Position numbers and translations under genes: made by a program. Positions 19,742 to 28,794 of a stretch of 64,000 nt of DNA are shown here, one piece after another (position 1 is the first letter of the stretch; every line of letters begins with the position of its first letter). The stretch lies in NCBI GenBank assembly GCA_964511535.1, contig CAZEFW010000001.1, positions 62,001-126,000 of the forward strand, in the 5' to 3' direction. The DNA comes from CAZCFB01 sp964511535. Its GTDB lineage: Bacteria; Myxococcota_A; Polyangia; GCA-2747355; CAZCFB01. The notes below the pieces were generated by a model. That model searched no databases, had not been told where the DNA came from, and saw only the letters and a list, made by a program, of their open reading frames with translations.

Positions 19742-20778
19742 GCACCCGTTCGCAGAAGATCCGCCTGGGCGTATTCATGATCCTGGCGCTGCTGCTCTTC
19801 CTGGGCGCGGTGGGGACCCTGGCGGGCATCAAGATGTTCAACCCGAAGGACCGCTACCATGTCTCCTTCACCGAGTCGGTCAGCGGCCTCGAGGTGGGGT
19901 CGGTGGTCAAGATGAAGGGCGTGCGGGTGGGGCAGGTGGAGAGCGTGCGCATCGGCGAGGACGTGGAGTCGGTGCATGTGACCCTCGCCATGGATCCCGG
20001 CACCCCCATCACCAGAGACACCCGGGCCATCATGACCGCCATCGGCATCACCGGGCTGCAGTTCGTGGAGCTCACGGGCGGCTCGGCGGCCAGCGAGCGC
20101 ATCCCGCCCAACACCGACAAGTCGTTCATCAAGCCGGGGTCCTCAACCCTGCAGACCCTCACCGGAAAGGCCACCAGCATCGCGCTCAAGATGGAGGGCC
20201 TGCTCAACAACCTGCTCGCCCTGACCACCGAGCCGAACCGGATCCGCGTGCGCTCCATCCTGGAGAACACTGACAAGCTGCTGGTCTCCGGGCGTGGCGT
20301 GGTGGAGGGGAACCAGAAGAAGATCGACCGGATCTTCACCAACCTGGATCGCGCCACCCGGGCCACTGAGAAGGCCTCCCGGACACTGAACAAGGTGATC
20401 CAGGAGAACAGCGAGGACCTGAACCTGGCGCTCAAGGCGGCGGCCCGAGCGGCCAGCTCCCTCGACCGGGCCGTGGCGTCGATCCGGCCCCAGGCCACGC
20501 TCAACGCCATCACCTCGTCCGCCCGGGCTGTGCAGAGGCGGGTGGCGGACCCGAAGATCGACGGCGCGGTCAAGGCGATGAAGCAGACCGCCCTGCGCCT
20601 CAGCACCCTGAGCGGGGACCTGAGCAAGGTGGTGCGGCTGCGAGACCGTCAGCTGGCCGCCATGTTGCGCGACCTGAACCGCGCCTCCGAGTATCTCAAG
20701 GACTTCGCGCGCGCCATCCGCCAGCGGCCCTCGCTGCTGCTGCGGGGCGAGACCCTCAAGGAGAAGGACATCCCATGA
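19738..20778 (+). CDS. mlaD: MlaD-family MCE-domain lipid-binding protein
   Basis: A 346-residue protein with one N-terminal membrane anchor (LGVFMILALLLFLGAVGTLAG, residues 9-30) and an MCE domain at about 38-118 (VSGLEVGSVVKMKGVRVGQV, GITGLQFVEL). The remaining 220 residues are helical and charged, longer than E. coli MlaD, suggesting an extended periplasmic helical needle as in other Deltaproteobacterial members. It binds phospholipid for the MlaE/F machine. Both ends overlap neighbours by ATGA. Confidence 0.93.
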   Translation: MSTRSQKIRLGVFMILALLLFLGAVGTLAGIKMFNPKDRYHVSFTESVSGLEVGSVVKMKGVRVGQVESVRIGEDVESVHVTLAMDPGTPITRDTRAIMTAIGITGLQFVELTGGSAASERIPPNTDKSFIKPGSSTLQTLTGKATSIALKMEGLLNNLLALTTEPNRIRVRSILENTDKLLVSGRGVVEGNQKKIDRIFTNLDRATRATEKASRTLNKVIQENSEDLNLALKAAARAASSLDRAVASIRPQATLNAITSSARAVQRRVADPKIDGAVKAMKQTALRLSTLSGDLSKVVRLRDRQLAAMLRDLNRASEYLKDFARAIRQRPSLLLRGETLKEKDIP

Positions 20779-21440
20779 GACGCCACCTGCCGCTGCTGAT
20801 GCTCAGCTCCCTGCTGCTCGGGGGCTGCTTCGCCACCACCCCCAAGGAGGAGCACTTCTACCACCTGTCTGGCCCGTCGGCGGTCACGGCAAAAGGAACC
20901 GGCCCCACCCTGGAGGTGCTCTCCTTCAGCTCGGCCAGCGGCTACGACTCGCCGCGCCTGGCCTACCGCGTGGCCGCCAACGAGCTGCGCTTCTACGCCC
21001 ACCACAAGTGGGCCGCGGAGCCGGCCGGCATGGTGCGCGAGATGCTGGCCAACCACCTGCGCGCGTCGGGCAAGTTCAGCGCCGTGGGCGGCGGCAGCAA
21101 GTCCCGCGAGCCGGATGCCTACCTGTCCGGGGTGCTGGTTGCCATGGAGGAGGTGGACGCGGGCAAGACCTGGCAGGCGCGCCTCGCCATGCGCCTGGTG
21201 CTCACCCTGGCGAGCTCGGACGAGGTGCTCATGCGCCACGCCTTCGACGTCTCGCTGCCCTGCGCCAGCCGGCACCCGAGGGAGGTGGCGGTGAGCATCA
21301 GCAAGGCCCTGGCGCAGCAGGCCAGGGTGATGGCGCCCAAGCTGGCCGCCGCCGTGCTGGCGGCCACCTCCGCCGCGCCGGTGAAGCCCGACATCCCGCA
21401 GCCCGATCCGGCCCCGGCCGAGACCGTGGACGGTCCCTGA
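20775..21440 (+). CDS. ABC-type transport auxiliary lipoprotein
   Basis: A 221-residue lipoprotein with lipobox SLLLGGC. EEHFYHLSGPSA, ANELRFYAHHKWAAEPAGMV and a later DAYLSGVLVAMEEVD fit the ABC-type transport auxiliary component family (PF03886, PqiC/LptE-like position), which accompanies MCE transporters and sits in the outer membrane. The last 30 residues are Pro/Ala-rich. It closes the Mla-type operon with an ATGA overlap to mlaD. The partner role is inferred from family and operon. Confidence 0.85.
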   Translation: MRRHLPLLMLSSLLLGGCFATTPKEEHFYHLSGPSAVTAKGTGPTLEVLSFSSASGYDSPRLAYRVAANELRFYAHHKWAAEPAGMVREMLANHLRASGKFSAVGGGSKSREPDAYLSGVLVAMEEVDAGKTWQARLAMRLVLTLASSDEVLMRHAFDVSLPCASRHPREVAVSISKALAQQARVMAPKLAAAVLAATSAAPVKPDIPQPDPAPAETVDGP

Positions 21441-21452
21441 GCCGCGCCCCTA

Positions 21453-21506
21453 TGCGCCATGATTTAAGCGCCATGATTTATGCGCCATGATTAACACGCC
21501 ATGACC
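21453..21506 (+). repeat. Tandem 14-mer repeat, about 4 copies, ending in a start codon
   Basis: Units of 14 bases with consensus TGCGCCATGATTTA begin at 21453, 21467 and 21481, and a fourth, divergent unit at 21495 (CACGCCATGACC) supplies the ATG at 21501 of the permease gene. Each unit carries a CCATGA. There is no separate Shine-Dalgarno sequence within the last unit. Confidence 0.9.
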
Positions 21507-22928
21507 ACCTCCTCCACACCCGAGCCCCGCCCCCCCCAGCTGGTCCCCAACCTCGGCCTCTACACCGCCGCCGCGGTGGTGATCGGGTCGATGATCGGCT
21601 CCGGCATCTTCAAGAAGTCGGCGGTGATGGCGGGCTACCTGCACTCGCCCGGCTGGCTGCTGGCCACCTGGGCGCTGGCCGGGCTCATCACCTGCTCGGG
21701 CGCCCTGGCCAACGCCGAGGTGGCGGGCATGTTCCCGGCGGCGGGCGGGCAGTATGTCTACTTCCGCCGCATCTACAACGACTTCGTCGGGTTCATCTAC
21801 GGCTGGGCGGTGTTCGCCGTGATCCAGTCGGGATCCATCGCGTCCATCGCCTATGTGTTCGCCGAGTACCTCGGCTACTTCGTCGACCTGACGCGGTTCG
21901 ATCTGGCCACGCCCGGACCGTCCATCCACCTGTTCGGGCCGGTGACCATGACCCCGCTGTCGAACCTGGGGCTGAAGCTGCTCACCGTGGGCATCATCGC
22001 GGCCCTGACCGGCGTGAACATGCTCGGGGTGGCCCTGGGCGGCGCCATCGCCTCCATCTTCACCACCCTCAAGGTGCTGGCGGTGGGGGGCATGGTGGCG
22101 CTCACCTTCACCCTGGGCGACGGCAGCGCGCAGAACTTCGTCGACCCGGGCGGCGTGGTGCCCTCGCTCACCGCGGGCGGCCTGTGGGCCACGGTCGCGG
22201 GGGTGGGCATGGCGCTGGCCGGCGCGTTCTGGTCCTACGACGGCTGGAACAACGTCACCTTCCTGGCCGGCGAGGTGCGCAACCCCACGCGCAACATCCC
22301 GCGCGCGCTGGGCCTGGGCACGGCCACCGTGGTGGGGGTGTACCTGCTGGTGAACCTGGCGTACCTGTACATGCTGCCCGTGGCGGAGATGGCCGGGTCC
22401 AAGCTGGTTGCGGCGGACGTGATGAAGCGGGTCATGGGCCACACCGGCGGCGCGCTGCTCTCGGGGCTGGTGGTGCTCTCCACCTTCGGCTCCACCAACG
22501 GCTCCATCCTCGCGTCAGCGCGGGTCTCCTACGCCATGGCCCGCGACGGCCTCTTCTTCTCGGCGCTGGGCAAGGTCCACCCGCGCTACCGCACGCCCGT
22601 CACCGCGCTGCTGGTGCAGGGCATCTGGTCCTCGGCGCTGGTCTTCTCCGGTTCCTTCGACCAGCTCACGGACATGCTGATCTTCGTCAGCTGGATCTTC
22701 TACGCGCTGGCCGCGGCGGGCGTGTTCGTCCTGCGCCGCAAGATGCCCGACGAGCCCCGCCCATACAGGGTCTGGGGTTACCCATTCACGCCCGCCCTGT
22801 TCGTGGCCTTCGCCGCCAGCTTCGTCATCGTCACCCTGGTGCAGAACCCGAGGGACACCCTGCTGGGGTTGGCCCTGTTGGCCCCGGGCGTGGCGCTCTA
22901 CTTTCGGTATCGGAAGGTTGCGGCCTAG
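21501..22928 (+). CDS. APC-superfamily amino acid permease
   Basis: A 475-residue inner-membrane permease with about twelve helices. The first helix carries IGSMIGSGIF, the substrate-backbone loop of APC amino acid transporters, and FWSYDGWNNVTFLAGEVRNP is the helix 6 and loop region typical of LAT/SteT-like exchangers. Substrate is an amino acid of unknown side chain. The start codon lies in the last unit of a 14-mer tandem repeat, 60 bases after the Mla-type operon, and co-transcription with it is possible. Length is normal. Confidence 0.92.
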   Translation: MTTSSTPEPRPPQLVPNLGLYTAAAVVIGSMIGSGIFKKSAVMAGYLHSPGWLLATWALAGLITCSGALANAEVAGMFPAAGGQYVYFRRIYNDFVGFIYGWAVFAVIQSGSIASIAYVFAEYLGYFVDLTRFDLATPGPSIHLFGPVTMTPLSNLGLKLLTVGIIAALTGVNMLGVALGGAIASIFTTLKVLAVGGMVALTFTLGDGSAQNFVDPGGVVPSLTAGGLWATVAGVGMALAGAFWSYDGWNNVTFLAGEVRNPTRNIPRALGLGTATVVGVYLLVNLAYLYMLPVAEMAGSKLVAADVMKRVMGHTGGALLSGLVVLSTFGSTNGSILASARVSYAMARDGLFFSALGKVHPRYRTPVTALLVQGIWSSALVFSGSFDQLTDMLIFVSWIFYALAAAGVFVLRRKMPDEPRPYRVWGYPFTPALFVAFAASFVIVTLVQNPRDTLLGLALLAPGVALYFRYRKVAA

Positions 22929-22942
22929 AGCCCTAACCGCGA

Positions 22943-23003
22943 GCCTGAAGCCTGAAGCCTGAAGCCTGAAACCTGAAGCCTGAAGCCTGAAGCCTGAAGC
23001 CTG
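22943..23003. repeat. Tandem heptamer repeat (GCCTGAA), 8 copies
   Basis: Eight consecutive units of GCCTGAA, the fifth reading ACCTGAA, end in a partial ninth unit GCCTG. The block fills the space between the convergent permease and the zinc-ribbon pseudokinase genes. The uninterrupted, spacerless array is not a CRISPR. Its pure state suggests recent slippage expansion. Confidence 0.95.
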
Positions 23004-23017
23004 CGAGCGAAGCGAGC

Positions 23018-26000
23018 CTATTCCCACTCCTCGTCGCCGCAGCACCGGAACCCGCTCATGCCGCCGCCTCGGGCGTTGCTGCGGCAGCCCGACTTCTGGC
23101 CGCTGATGGCGTCGCCGCCCATGACGTACTTCTCGGCCACCCACTCCGAGACGTTGCCGCTCATGTCGTAGACGCCCCAGCGTGAGCGGCACTTGCGCAT
23201 GGACCCGGCAGCCACTGGCTGGCCGCCGCTGGTATTGCAGCGGGCGCCGTCGTAGGTCTTGCCGTAGGTGTAGGTGGAGGAGCAGGCCCGCATCCACTCG
23301 CGCACGGAGCAGAGGCGCAGCCCGCGTTTGGCGCAGGTGGCCTTGGCAGCGCCAAAGCTGATACCGCGCTTGGGACGGCGTCCGCGACCCGGGAACTCGT
23401 ACCGATCGATGCAGTAGCCTTCCTTGCCCTTGCGGCGGATGTGCGCCATGCCGCCGGGGCAGCTTCCGCTCGAGCTCGCCGCAGGCGCAGGCGCGGGGGC
23501 TGGCGCAGGCGCGGGCTTCGGCTTGCTCGCTGGCCTCGGCTTGCTCGCCGGCCTCGGCTTGCTCGCCGGTTTCGGCTTGCTGGCGGTCCTCGGCTTGGTA
23601 GCCGGCTTCGGCTTGCTCGCGGGCCTCGGCTTCGCCGCCGGCGCAGGCTTCGGCGCAGGCCTGGGCTCGACCGCAGGTGCGGGGGACGGTGAGGGCGCGG
23701 GCTTCGGGTCGTCAACCGCGGCCCGATCCAGCTGCCCCGGCTCATCCACCGGCGCTGACGGCGATGCCTTCTCCGGCTCGCCTGCCGCCGCGGCCGTTGA
23801 CGCGGCATTGCCCCTGGGCTGCTCCTTGTCCTTGAGCAGCTTCATGGCCAGGGCCCGCTTGCGAGCCAGCTCGGCCAGGGCCTCCTGCCGCTCCTTGCGG
23901 TTGTAATAGGTGATCACACCCACCGTGACGATGAGCACCAGCAGCACCAGGATCCCGAGCACGAGCCGGACGGTCTTTCCGCTGGAGGCCGGTATCGGCA
24001 CCGGCGCGGCGATGTCGGTCCGCTCCTCCTCGGCGGGGGACTCGTCCATGGGCAGCGGCACCGCGTCCTCGTGCAGCACCTCCGCGGCCACCTCGTCGGT
24101 GGGAGCAGGGGCGCTGGGCGGCGGCGTGGATCCGGGCGGGCCCAGCCGCTGGACCCCGAGGTTGGACACCTCGCGCGCGGGTCGGTGAGACGCGGCGGCG
24201 TGCACCGCCGCAGCCGGCGGGGGCTCGTCGATGGTATCCATCGGCTCCACCGGCATCTCTTCCTCGGGCGCAGGCTCGTCGATGGTGTCGTCGATGGCCG
24301 CCTGGAGGGACGCGTCGAAGTCGAACGCCTGCAGCGCCTCCCGGGCCCGCGTCTCCCGCTCCTCGACCTCCGGGGACTGCATCTTCTCGCCCAGCTCGGC
24401 GGCCCGCTTGGCGTATCCGGGCTCGCTGGCGTAGCCATCGGGGATGCCGTGGTCCACCGGCACCTCGCCGCTGACCTGCGGACCATCCTCCATGGAGACA
24501 TGGGGACCATGGCCGATCTCGGGCTCCACCCCGGGCGGGATCAGGATCGGAGGCTCCTCGTCCGGATCCTCCTCTTCCTGGTCGGCCACCGCGATGAGCG
24601 CCGAGTCCACGCGCCGCGTGCGGTCCTGGTCGGACACCCCTGGACCGAGCACCACCGGCTCCATCACCTCCACGTCCAGGTCCAGGTCGTCCTCGTCGTC
24701 CTCCTCGGACATCTGCTCCAGGTCGGCCGGATCGAGCTGCTGCGTAGCGTCCTCCGGGGGCGTTATATCCTCCGGCTCCTCCATCGGCTCCGGCGCCGCC
24801 TCCAACTGATCAGCGGGCTCATCCGTCTCATCGGCGACCTGCTCACCCGGCAGGATCTCGGCCAGGTCCACCCCGTCGATGGTCTCGTCCTGGTCCTCTG
24901 CAGGGGCCTCGGCCCGCCGGGGGGCCGGCACGGGAGACAGCTCCTCCTCCTGCATACCCTCCATGGTGCTGTAGCGCACCCCGGGCTCGGGGCCTGGCTC
25001 CGGCTCCTCGGTCAGCTCCTGCGCGGGCTCCTCCGGCTCGGGCTCCAGCTCCTCTGCCACGCCAAGATCCGCCGGCGCGACCTGATCACCGTCATCCACC
25101 CCCTCGAGGGTGTCCGACGGCGGCACCGCTACTGGCTCTTCCTGGACCTGCTCGGCCTGGACCTGCTCGGCCTGGACCTGCTCGGCCTGGGCCGCCTCCT
25201 CGCCCATGGCCGACATGGCCTCCTGCACGTCATCCGCGCTGATGCCGTAGGCCAGGGTCTGCGACACCGGCCGGTTGAGCATGGCGATCTTCAGCTCATG
25301 GCCCAGCAGGCCCGTGTTCGGCAGGCGGCGCGAGGGATCCCGCGACAGGGCCTGGCTCAACGCCAGGTCGAACGCCTCGGGGATGTCCTGATGAATCTCG
25401 CGAAGCTTGACCTCGCCGCCCTGGTGCGTATCGCCAGTGAGCAGCTCCACCAGGATCGCGGCGATGGAGTAGACATCTGCCCGTGCGTCGAAGCTCTCAG
25501 CTTCCCGCACCTCCGGGGCCAGGTACAGGAACGCATCACCCGCAGCGCGCTGGGCCCCCGCGTAGGCTTCCAGGGGCAGGGCCAGGGGCAGACCGAAGTC
25601 GGTGATCTTGAGCAGGTCCGGCAGGATGATGATGTTCTCGGGCTTCAGCCCGCCGTGGATCACATGCTTTGAGGTCTGCTGCAGCCCGTCGCAAAGCTGC
25701 GAGAAGATCGGCTCCACCTCGCGCAGGGAGAACATTTGCCCCTTGGATTTGCGCAGGTTGAGGATCTTGCGCAGGGTCAGGCCCTCCAGGAACTGCATCA
25801 CGTAAAAGCAGCGCCCGCCATCCCGGTCCACGTCCAGGTATCGCACGGCGTTTTCGTGAGACAGCTCCCGCACCCGCTGCATCGCGCTCAAGAAGTGCAG
25901 CCGCGCGTCCTCTGTGGGGATCAGCTCGGCGTTGATGACCTTGAGCGCCACCTCCACCTCGATCTCCTGATCCAGGGCCTTGTAGACCATTCCCAGGGGA

Positions 26001-26221
26001 CCGCCGTCCAGGACGTCGGTGATCTCGTAGCGCTCGGCCAGCACCTCGCCCGGCCGGTACGTGGCCGCGCGGAGCAGGTCGGGGGAGGTTTGACGGGGCC
26101 GCCTTTGAGGCAGCTCTATCTTGCCATCCGTGATGGTTGTTGTGAGGGATAGATCCTGACCACAGTTATCACAAACCGTGGCTGCATCATCCACCGGGCT
26201 TCCACAGCGAAAACAAAGCAT
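23018..26221 (-). CDS. Zinc-ribbon / pseudokinase / FGE-sulfatase membrane fusion protein
   Basis: A 1067-residue protein. Residues 3-20 form a zinc ribbon (CFRC and CDNC). Residues about 60-315 are a Hanks-type kinase fold with VALKVI and TDFGLP kept, but the catalytic loop reads IHGGLKPEN: the catalytic Asp is Gly191 (codon GGG), so it is probably a pseudokinase. An acidic region of about 400 residues includes three identical QAEQV units. A single membrane helix lies at about 749-770, a Lys/Pro/Ala repeat (KPRPAS, KPKPAS) at about 840-915, and a short, cysteine-rich FGE-sulfatase-like domain at 920-1067 (GVYDMSGNVSEWVAE, GFRCC). This suggests a cytosolic sensing half linked to an external C-type-lectin-like or FGE-like half. 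The ligand is unknown. Confidence 0.85.
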   Translation of the reverse strand: MLCFRCGSPVDDAATVCDNCGQDLSLTTTITDGKIELPQRRPRQTSPDLLRAATYRPGEVLAERYEITDVLDGGPLGMVYKALDQEIEVEVALKVINAELIPTEDARLHFLSAMQRVRELSHENAVRYLDVDRDGGRCFYVMQFLEGLTLRKILNLRKSKGQMFSLREVEPIFSQLCDGLQQTSKHVIHGGLKPENIIILPDLLKITDFGLPLALPLEAYAGAQRAAGDAFLYLAPEVREAESFDARADVYSIAAILVELLTGDTHQGGEVKLREIHQDIPEAFDLALSQALSRDPSRRLPNTGLLGHELKIAMLNRPVSQTLAYGISADDVQEAMSAMGEEAAQAEQVQAEQVQAEQVQEEPVAVPPSDTLEGVDDGDQVAPADLGVAEELEPEPEEPAQELTEEPEPGPEPGVRYSTMEGMQEEELSPVPAPRRAEAPAEDQDETIDGVDLAEILPGEQVADETDEPADQLEAAPEPMEEPEDITPPEDATQQLDPADLEQMSEEDDEDDLDLDVEVMEPVVLGPGVSDQDRTRRVDSALIAVADQEEEDPDEEPPILIPPGVEPEIGHGPHVSMEDGPQVSGEVPVDHGIPDGYASEPGYAKRAAELGEKMQSPEVEERETRAREALQAFDFDASLQAAIDDTIDEPAPEEEMPVEPMDTIDEPPPAAAVHAAASHRPAREVSNLGVQRLGPPGSTPPPSAPAPTDEVAAEVLHEDAVPLPMDESPAEEERTDIAAPVPIPASSGKTVRLVLGILVLLVLIVTVGVITYYNRKERQEALAELARKRALAMKLLKDKEQPRGNAASTAAAAGEPEKASPSAPVDEPGQLDRAAVDDPKPAPSPSPAPAVEPRPAPKPAPAAKPRPASKPKPATKPRTASKPKPASKPRPASKPRPASKPKPAPAPAPAPAPAASSSGSCPGGMAHIRRKGKEGYCIDRYEFPGRGRRPKRGISFGAAKATCAKRGLRLCSVREWMRACSSTYTYGKTYDGARCNTSGGQPVAAGSMRKCRSRWGVYDMSGNVSEWVAEKYVMGGDAISGQKSGCRSNARGGGMSGFRCCGDEEWE

Positions 26222-26315
26222 CTTTTCTATCTTTGGCTATGTATGACAGGCACAGATACCATGACGGTTCCCTCGCACGCAAGAGGCGGATTTGGTAGTA
26301 GCGACTAACAGGTCC

Positions 26316-26350
26316 CAACTCCCGACTCCCCACTCCCCACTACCGACTAT
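26316..26350. repeat. Tandem heptamer repeat (CNACTCC), 5 copies
   Basis: Five consecutive heptamers, CAACTCC, CGACTCC, CCACTCC, CCACTAC and CGACTAT, sit in the 213-base divergent space between the pseudokinase and PPIase genes. A related CGACTAA stands at 26302. It has the same period as the arrays at 22943, 37606 and 53855 but a different unit. Confidence 0.8.
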
Positions 26351-26434
26351 TGAGACCCGCCAATGGCAGGTTTCCTTGGCCTCTGCCCTTCGCTGGCTGT
26401 ATGCTGTCGCACTTCAAACCGCAAAGGAGAGACC

Positions 26435-27310
26435 ATGCAGATCAAGAGATACGGGCAGATGGCCGCCATGGGCCTGGTCGCGGCCCTGCTGCTGGGCGCC
26501 CCGACCGGCTGCAAGAAGCTGGCGAAGCGGGCGACCAAGGAGGCTCCGGTGGGCGTGGCTGACGAGGCAGCAAAGGCTGCCACCGAGGCCACCGAGCAGG
26601 CCAAGGACAAGCCGCCCGCCCCGCCGCCCGAGATGAAGAAGATGGAGCAGGTGGCCGCCGCTCACATCCTCGTCGCCTTCAAGGGCGCCATGCGGGCCGA
26701 TCCCAAGATCACCCGCACCAAGGAGGAGGCCGAGAAGCTGGCCAAGGAGCTGTCCGCTCAGATCAAGAAGGACCCGGCCAAGTTCGACGCCCTGGTCAAG
26801 GAGAAGTCAGACGCGCCCGACAAGAACAACGGCGGGTCGCTCGGCATGATCCCGGCCGGCCTGGGCAACCACCCGTTCGCCATCGCCACCAAGGACCTCA
26901 AGGTGGGCGACGTGGCGGAGCCGGTGGAGACGCCCTTCGGTTACCACATCATCAAGCGCACCGCGCCCCCGCCCCAGTACGCGGGCTCGCATATCCTGGT
27001 GGCCTACAAGGGGGCCATGCGGGCCGATCCCAAGGTCACCCGCACCAAGGAGGATGCGCAGAAAGAGTGCGCCAAGCTGGCCGAGCAGGCCCGCAAGGAT
27101 CCGACCAAGTTCGCCGATATGGCCAAGAAGCACTCCGACGGCCCGTCCGGCGCCAAGGGCGGCAGCCTGGGCAAGTGGTTCAAGGGCATGATGGTTCCGG
27201 AGTTCGACAAGGCCATCGAGGGCATGAAGATCGGCGACATCTCCGACCCCATCGAGACCCCCTTCGGGTTCCACATCATCCTGCGCCAGGACCCCTCGAA
27301 GACCCCTTAG
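26435..27310 (+). CDS. Exported tandem parvulin peptidyl-prolyl isomerase
   Basis: A 291-residue protein with ATG 26435 behind AAAGGAGA. A signal sequence ends at PTGC, an imperfect lipobox, so lipoprotein anchoring is likely. After an Ala/Pro/Lys linker come two parvulin domains, about 70-175 and 178-287. Each starts with AHILVAFKGAMRADP or SHILVAYKGAMRADP, continues through GGSLG, and ends with TPFGYHIIKR or TPFGFHIILR. The near-identical repeats imply internal duplication. It should assist folding of envelope or surface proteins by proline isomerisation. No SurA N-terminal chaperone region is present. Confidence 0.92.
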   Translation: MQIKRYGQMAAMGLVAALLLGAPTGCKKLAKRATKEAPVGVADEAAKAATEATEQAKDKPPAPPPEMKKMEQVAAAHILVAFKGAMRADPKITRTKEEAEKLAKELSAQIKKDPAKFDALVKEKSDAPDKNNGGSLGMIPAGLGNHPFAIATKDLKVGDVAEPVETPFGYHIIKRTAPPPQYAGSHILVAYKGAMRADPKVTRTKEDAQKECAKLAEQARKDPTKFADMAKKHSDGPSGAKGGSLGKWFKGMMVPEFDKAIEGMKIGDISDPIETPFGFHIILRQDPSKTP

Positions 27311-27367
27311 CAAACCACCCAGATGTAAGCGTAATCGCGGGTGTAAACGGAAGATCTGACGGTCTTT

Positions 27368-27391
27368 CGTCTACGTCTACGTCTTCGTCTA
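27368..27391. repeat. Tandem hexamer repeat (CGTCTA), 4 copies
   Basis: Four consecutive hexamers, CGTCTA twice, CGTCTT, then CGTCTA, end at base 27391. The last three bases are the complement of the TAG stop of the minus-strand gene. In the mRNA sense of that gene the array reads (TAGACG)n directly after the coding region. The same motif lies after the stop codons at 29783 and 41895. Confidence 0.75.
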
Positions 27392-27652
27392 CGAGCTGAA
27401 CGTCACGTAGCTGATATTCCCCCACGGCACCAGCAAGCCGTCCCCCTCATCGCCGAAGGTGATGCTGATGCCGTGAGGCAGCACGGCCAGGAGCCGCGCC
27501 TCTTCGGCCGCTGGCAGCATGTTTCGGAAGGCCACCCGGCAGCGGTCCACGTTCACGCCGGCCCCGAGCAACGCCTCGCTCTGCCGGCGATTGTCCAGCG
27601 TCAACTCCGCCACCCGCACCGGCCCCGCAGACGGTTCCCTGGGGTCCTCCAT
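27389..27652 (-). CDS. Small conserved-looking protein of unknown function
   Basis: An 87-residue soluble protein beginning MEDPREPSAG with no recognised domain. The ATG at 27652 is preferred to the upstream start at 27682 because a GGAGG site lies 8 bases before it and it begins just 2 bases after the stop of the PhaC-like gene. The sequence has a beta-rich second half (LLAVLPHGISITFGDE, LVPWGNISYVTF). The tight spacing suggests co-expression with the PhaC-like and phosphoesterase genes. Confidence 0.6.
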   Translation of the reverse strand: MEDPREPSAGPVRVAELTLDNRRQSEALLGAGVNVDRCRVAFRNMLPAAEEARLLAVLPHGISITFGDEGDGLLVPWGNISYVTFSS

Positions 27653-27654
27653 GC

Positions 27655-28794
27655 TCAGCCTCCAGAACGCTCTGCAAGCCACTCGGCGCTGGCCTGCATC
27701 ACCTCTGACACTGCCCGGCGTCCGCCGAACATGCCCATGTGTCCGCCCGGCACCTCTCGCACCTCGGTGTCCTCGCTGCTCACCAGATCCGCCACCCGCC
27801 GCACCGCCTCCAGCGGCACGATCTGGTCGTCATGGCCGGCGAAGGCCAGCAGGGGGCAGGTGATGCGCGCCAGGTCAGCCGTGCGCTGGCCGAAGGTCCA
27901 GCGGCCGTCCTTGAGCTTGTTGCCCACCAGGAAGTCGGACATCAGCTGGCGGAACGCCTCGCCAGGGTAGTCGATGAAGTTATCGGTCCACTGGTTCAGC
28001 GCGTCGAAATCGTTGACGTACTCCTCGTTCCAGAGGTTGATGAACAGGTCCGCGTAGCGGGTGAAGCTCTTGAGCGGAGCGGTCATCTTGAACGCCGCCG
28101 AGGAGAGGTCCCCCGGGATGTTGCCCAGACGGCGCGAGACGAAGTCGAGCTGCCGGTGGGACACCTGGACCAGCCAGGCCAGGGCGCCCATCTTGTGGGA
28201 GTCCACCGGCGAGCCGATGGTGATGATGTTCTTGACGCGCTCATCCCGGTGCGCCGAGGCGTGCATCAGGGCGAACAGGCCGCCCATGCAGTAGCCGAGC
28301 AGGCTCACCGCGTCCTGACCCGAGTGCTGGCAAACGCCATCCACCGCCTCTGGCACCCAGGAGAGCACGTAGTCGTCCAGGCGGACCCACTGGTCGCTGC
28401 GCCGCGGCTCGCCGAAGTCCACCAGGTAGACCGAGTACTCATGGGCCAGCAGGGTGCGGACATAGGAGCGGTTGGGCACGAGGTCATAGATGAACGGCTT
28501 GACCATCAGCGGCGGGATCAGCAGCACGGGCACAGGGTGGCGCCGGCCTGACACCGCGGGCATGACCTCGGTGCCGAGCTCCAGCTCCTCCTGCCCCTCG
28601 GGCGAGTAGTGCCGCAGGCTGAGCATCTCGTGCTGAAAAACCAGCTCGTGGGGCGTCTGGTCCACCAGGCTGGACGGATCCCGCGTGACCCAGTCGAGCC
28701 CGTTGATGAACCCGAGCAGCGCCTTGCCCCCCTGCTTGCGCAGGGCACGGCCGACCCCGCCGCGTGACCTGCCGCCCCTGGCGCCGTGACCCAT
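27655..28794 (-). CDS. PhaC-like polyhydroxyalkanoate synthase / alpha-beta hydrolase
   Basis: A 379-residue alpha/beta hydrolase fold with the nucleophile elbow GYCMGG, a Cys nucleophile in the lipase box as in PhaC synthases. The Asp is in AFAGHDDQIVP and the His in PGGHMGMFGG. PVLLIPPLMVKPFIYDL and VYLVDFGEP are class III PhaC signatures. PHA synthases polymerise hydroxyacyl-CoA into storage granules. Class III enzymes need a PhaE partner, which is not seen here, and no other pha gene is adjacent, so a thioesterase-like role is possible. Its start shares one base with the phosphoesterase stop (TGATG). Confidence 0.85.
   Translation of the reverse strand: MGHGARGGRSRGGVGRALRKQGGKALLGFINGLDWVTRDPSSLVDQTPHELVFQHEMLSLRHYSPEGQEELELGTEVMPAVSGRRHPVPVLLIPPLMVKPFIYDLVPNRSYVRTLLAHEYSVYLVDFGEPRRSDQWVRLDDYVLSWVPEAVDGVCQHSGQDAVSLLGYCMGGLFALMHASAHRDERVKNIITIGSPVDSHKMGALAWLVQVSHRQLDFVSRRLGNIPGDLSSAAFKMTAPLKSFTRYADLFINLWNEEYVNDFDALNQWTDNFIDYPGEAFRQLMSDFLVGNKLKDGRWTFGQRTADLARITCPLLAFAGHDDQIVPLEAVRRVADLVSSEDTEVREVPGGHMGMFGGRRAVSEVMQASAEWLAERSGG

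Noticed and set aside
22943..23003. Possible CRISPR array
   Set aside because: The seven-base units are directly joined, with no spacers and no cas genes nearby.
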